Below, in pieces: positions 5,174-5,494 of a stretch of DNA of 5,494 bases. The stretch comes from Candidatus Zhuqueibacterota bacterium. Lineage in GTDB: Bacteria > Zhuqueibacterota > Zhuqueibacteria > Thermofontimicrobiales > Thiofontviventaceae. The position numbers and the translations under genes were made by a program. The notes beneath the pieces were generated by a model. That model ran no database searches, was not told where the DNA came from, and saw only the letters and a list, made by a program, of their open reading frames with translations. The stretch's first letter is position 1. Each line of letters begins with the position of its first letter. The stretch spans positions 1 through 5,494 of the forward strand of contig WJJN01000554.1 in assembly GCA_014729735.1 (NCBI GenBank). Direction: 5' to 3'.

Positions 5174-5494
5174 TCAAAAATTTTTGAATAAATATTTCCA
5201 ATCGAACTCACCTGCACCGATCGATGATCCTTTGAAAACATAAGGATCATGTCCGGTTTTCGCATGATACTGTTCGGCAATTTTCAGCACAGATGATTCA
5301 GCGCTATGATCTCCCAGAACGGCGACTGTTCCGCCGCTGCCTCCGCCGGTGATTTTAGCGCCGTATAATCCCTGTTCCGCACCAGCAGACCTGACAAGCT
5401 GCACCAGCCGGTCCGTTCCGGCAGAGCCCAATCCGCAAGCAGAATAGCTGGCGTGGGACTGGTACATCAGCTCTCCAAGTAGCTTGCGGGTAGC
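5174..5494 (-). CDS. GHMP kinase, galactokinase/L-arabinokinase-like, C-terminal part
   Basis: The last 106 residues and the TGA stop are visible; the N-terminus lies beyond the right edge (galactokinases are usually about 350-450 residues). The segment LGELMYQSHASYSACGLG (6-23 of the visible part), GTDRLVQLV (26-34) and LYGAKITGGGSGGTVAVLG (43-61) is the C-terminal GHMP domain, with the third conserved motif near the active site. YHAKTG, YVFKGSS and GAGEF complete the C-terminus. GHMP kinases of this family phosphorylate C1 of sugars such as galactose with ATP in the cytosol. Typical GalK proteins read GAKLTGAGFGG at motif 3. The GAKITGGGSGGT form, LGELMYQ and the late GSS-GAG are what I remember from plant L-arabinokinase and its bacterial relatives, so the substrate may be L-arabinose or another sugar. 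rsmE starts 67 bases downstream on the same strand. Family call is strong; substrate is open. Confidence 0.85.
   Translation of the reverse strand, partial: ATRKLLGELMYQSHASYSACGLGSAGTDRLVQLVRSAGAEQGLYGAKITGGGSGGTVAVLGDHSAESSVLKIAEQYHAKTGHDPYVFKGSSIGAGEFDWKYLFKNF

Noticed and set aside
5173..5188. Perfect 16-base palindrome TTCAAAAATTTTTGAA at the end of the kinase gene
   Set aside because: It consists of the last codons and stop of the kinase. It is AT-only apart from its ends, has no loop and no following U-tract, so it is not a convincing terminator or operator.
1..5494. Search for CRISPR repeats, tRNA, insertion-sequence ends, riboswitches and phage or defence genes
   Set aside because: No repeated spacer structure, tRNA-like cloverleaf, transposase motif or long structured leader was seen. 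The genes are compact and housekeeping-like.

Overview
All protein genes in this 5.5 kb window lie on the minus strand, so the transcription order runs from high to low coordinates. The order is: C-terminus of a galactokinase/L-arabinokinase-like GHMP kinase (cut by the right edge), rsmE (16S rRNA U1498 methyltransferase), a yciH/SUI1-type initiation factor homologue with an extra four-cysteine N-terminal motif, a YheT-family alpha/beta hydrolase, pepD (M20C cytosolic dipeptidase), a rho-independent terminator, a PLP-dependent D-serine dehydratase/D-threonine aldolase-like enzyme, and the N-terminus of a DUF3783-like protein (cut by the left edge).

The window looks like an ordinary chromosomal segment of a free-living Gram-negative bacterium with moderate G+C content. 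RsmE plus a bacterial SUI1 protein, a YheT hydrolase and an M20C PepD point to Bacteria. The mix of an arabinokinase-like GHMP kinase, a zinc-ribbon-like YciH and the NSYRVEKSFWQ-type RsmE would fit an FCB-group or deltaproteobacteria-like lineage such as Calditrichota or KSB1. That placement is a low-confidence guess from protein style, not a search result. There are no mobile elements, tRNAs, rRNAs, CRISPR arrays or phage genes, and no gap longer than about 100 bases.

Region by region: 5494-5174 is sugar kinase. From 5132 to 3995 come two genes connected with the small ribosomal subunit: rsmE, preceded by a possible nine-codon leader ORF whose stop overlaps its start, and yciH. A 98-base AT-rich gap (3897-3994) holds a plausible promoter for the yheT-pepD pair (3896-1412), a hydrolase followed by a dipeptidase. 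A strong hairpin terminator closes pepD at 1351-1390. After it come the D-amino-acid-type PLP enzyme (1327-206) and, 22 bases later, the DUF3783-like gene (183-1).

The genes do not form one pathway. The themes are ribosome maturation/initiation (rsmE, yciH) and peptide and amino-acid turnover (pepD, then a D-amino-acid enzyme). I found no convincing new multi-gene system. The items most worth a second look are the leader ORF/start arrangement of rsmE, the arabinokinase-like kinase end, the cysteine motif in YciH, and the terminator that leaves no obvious room for a promoter of the PLP enzyme.
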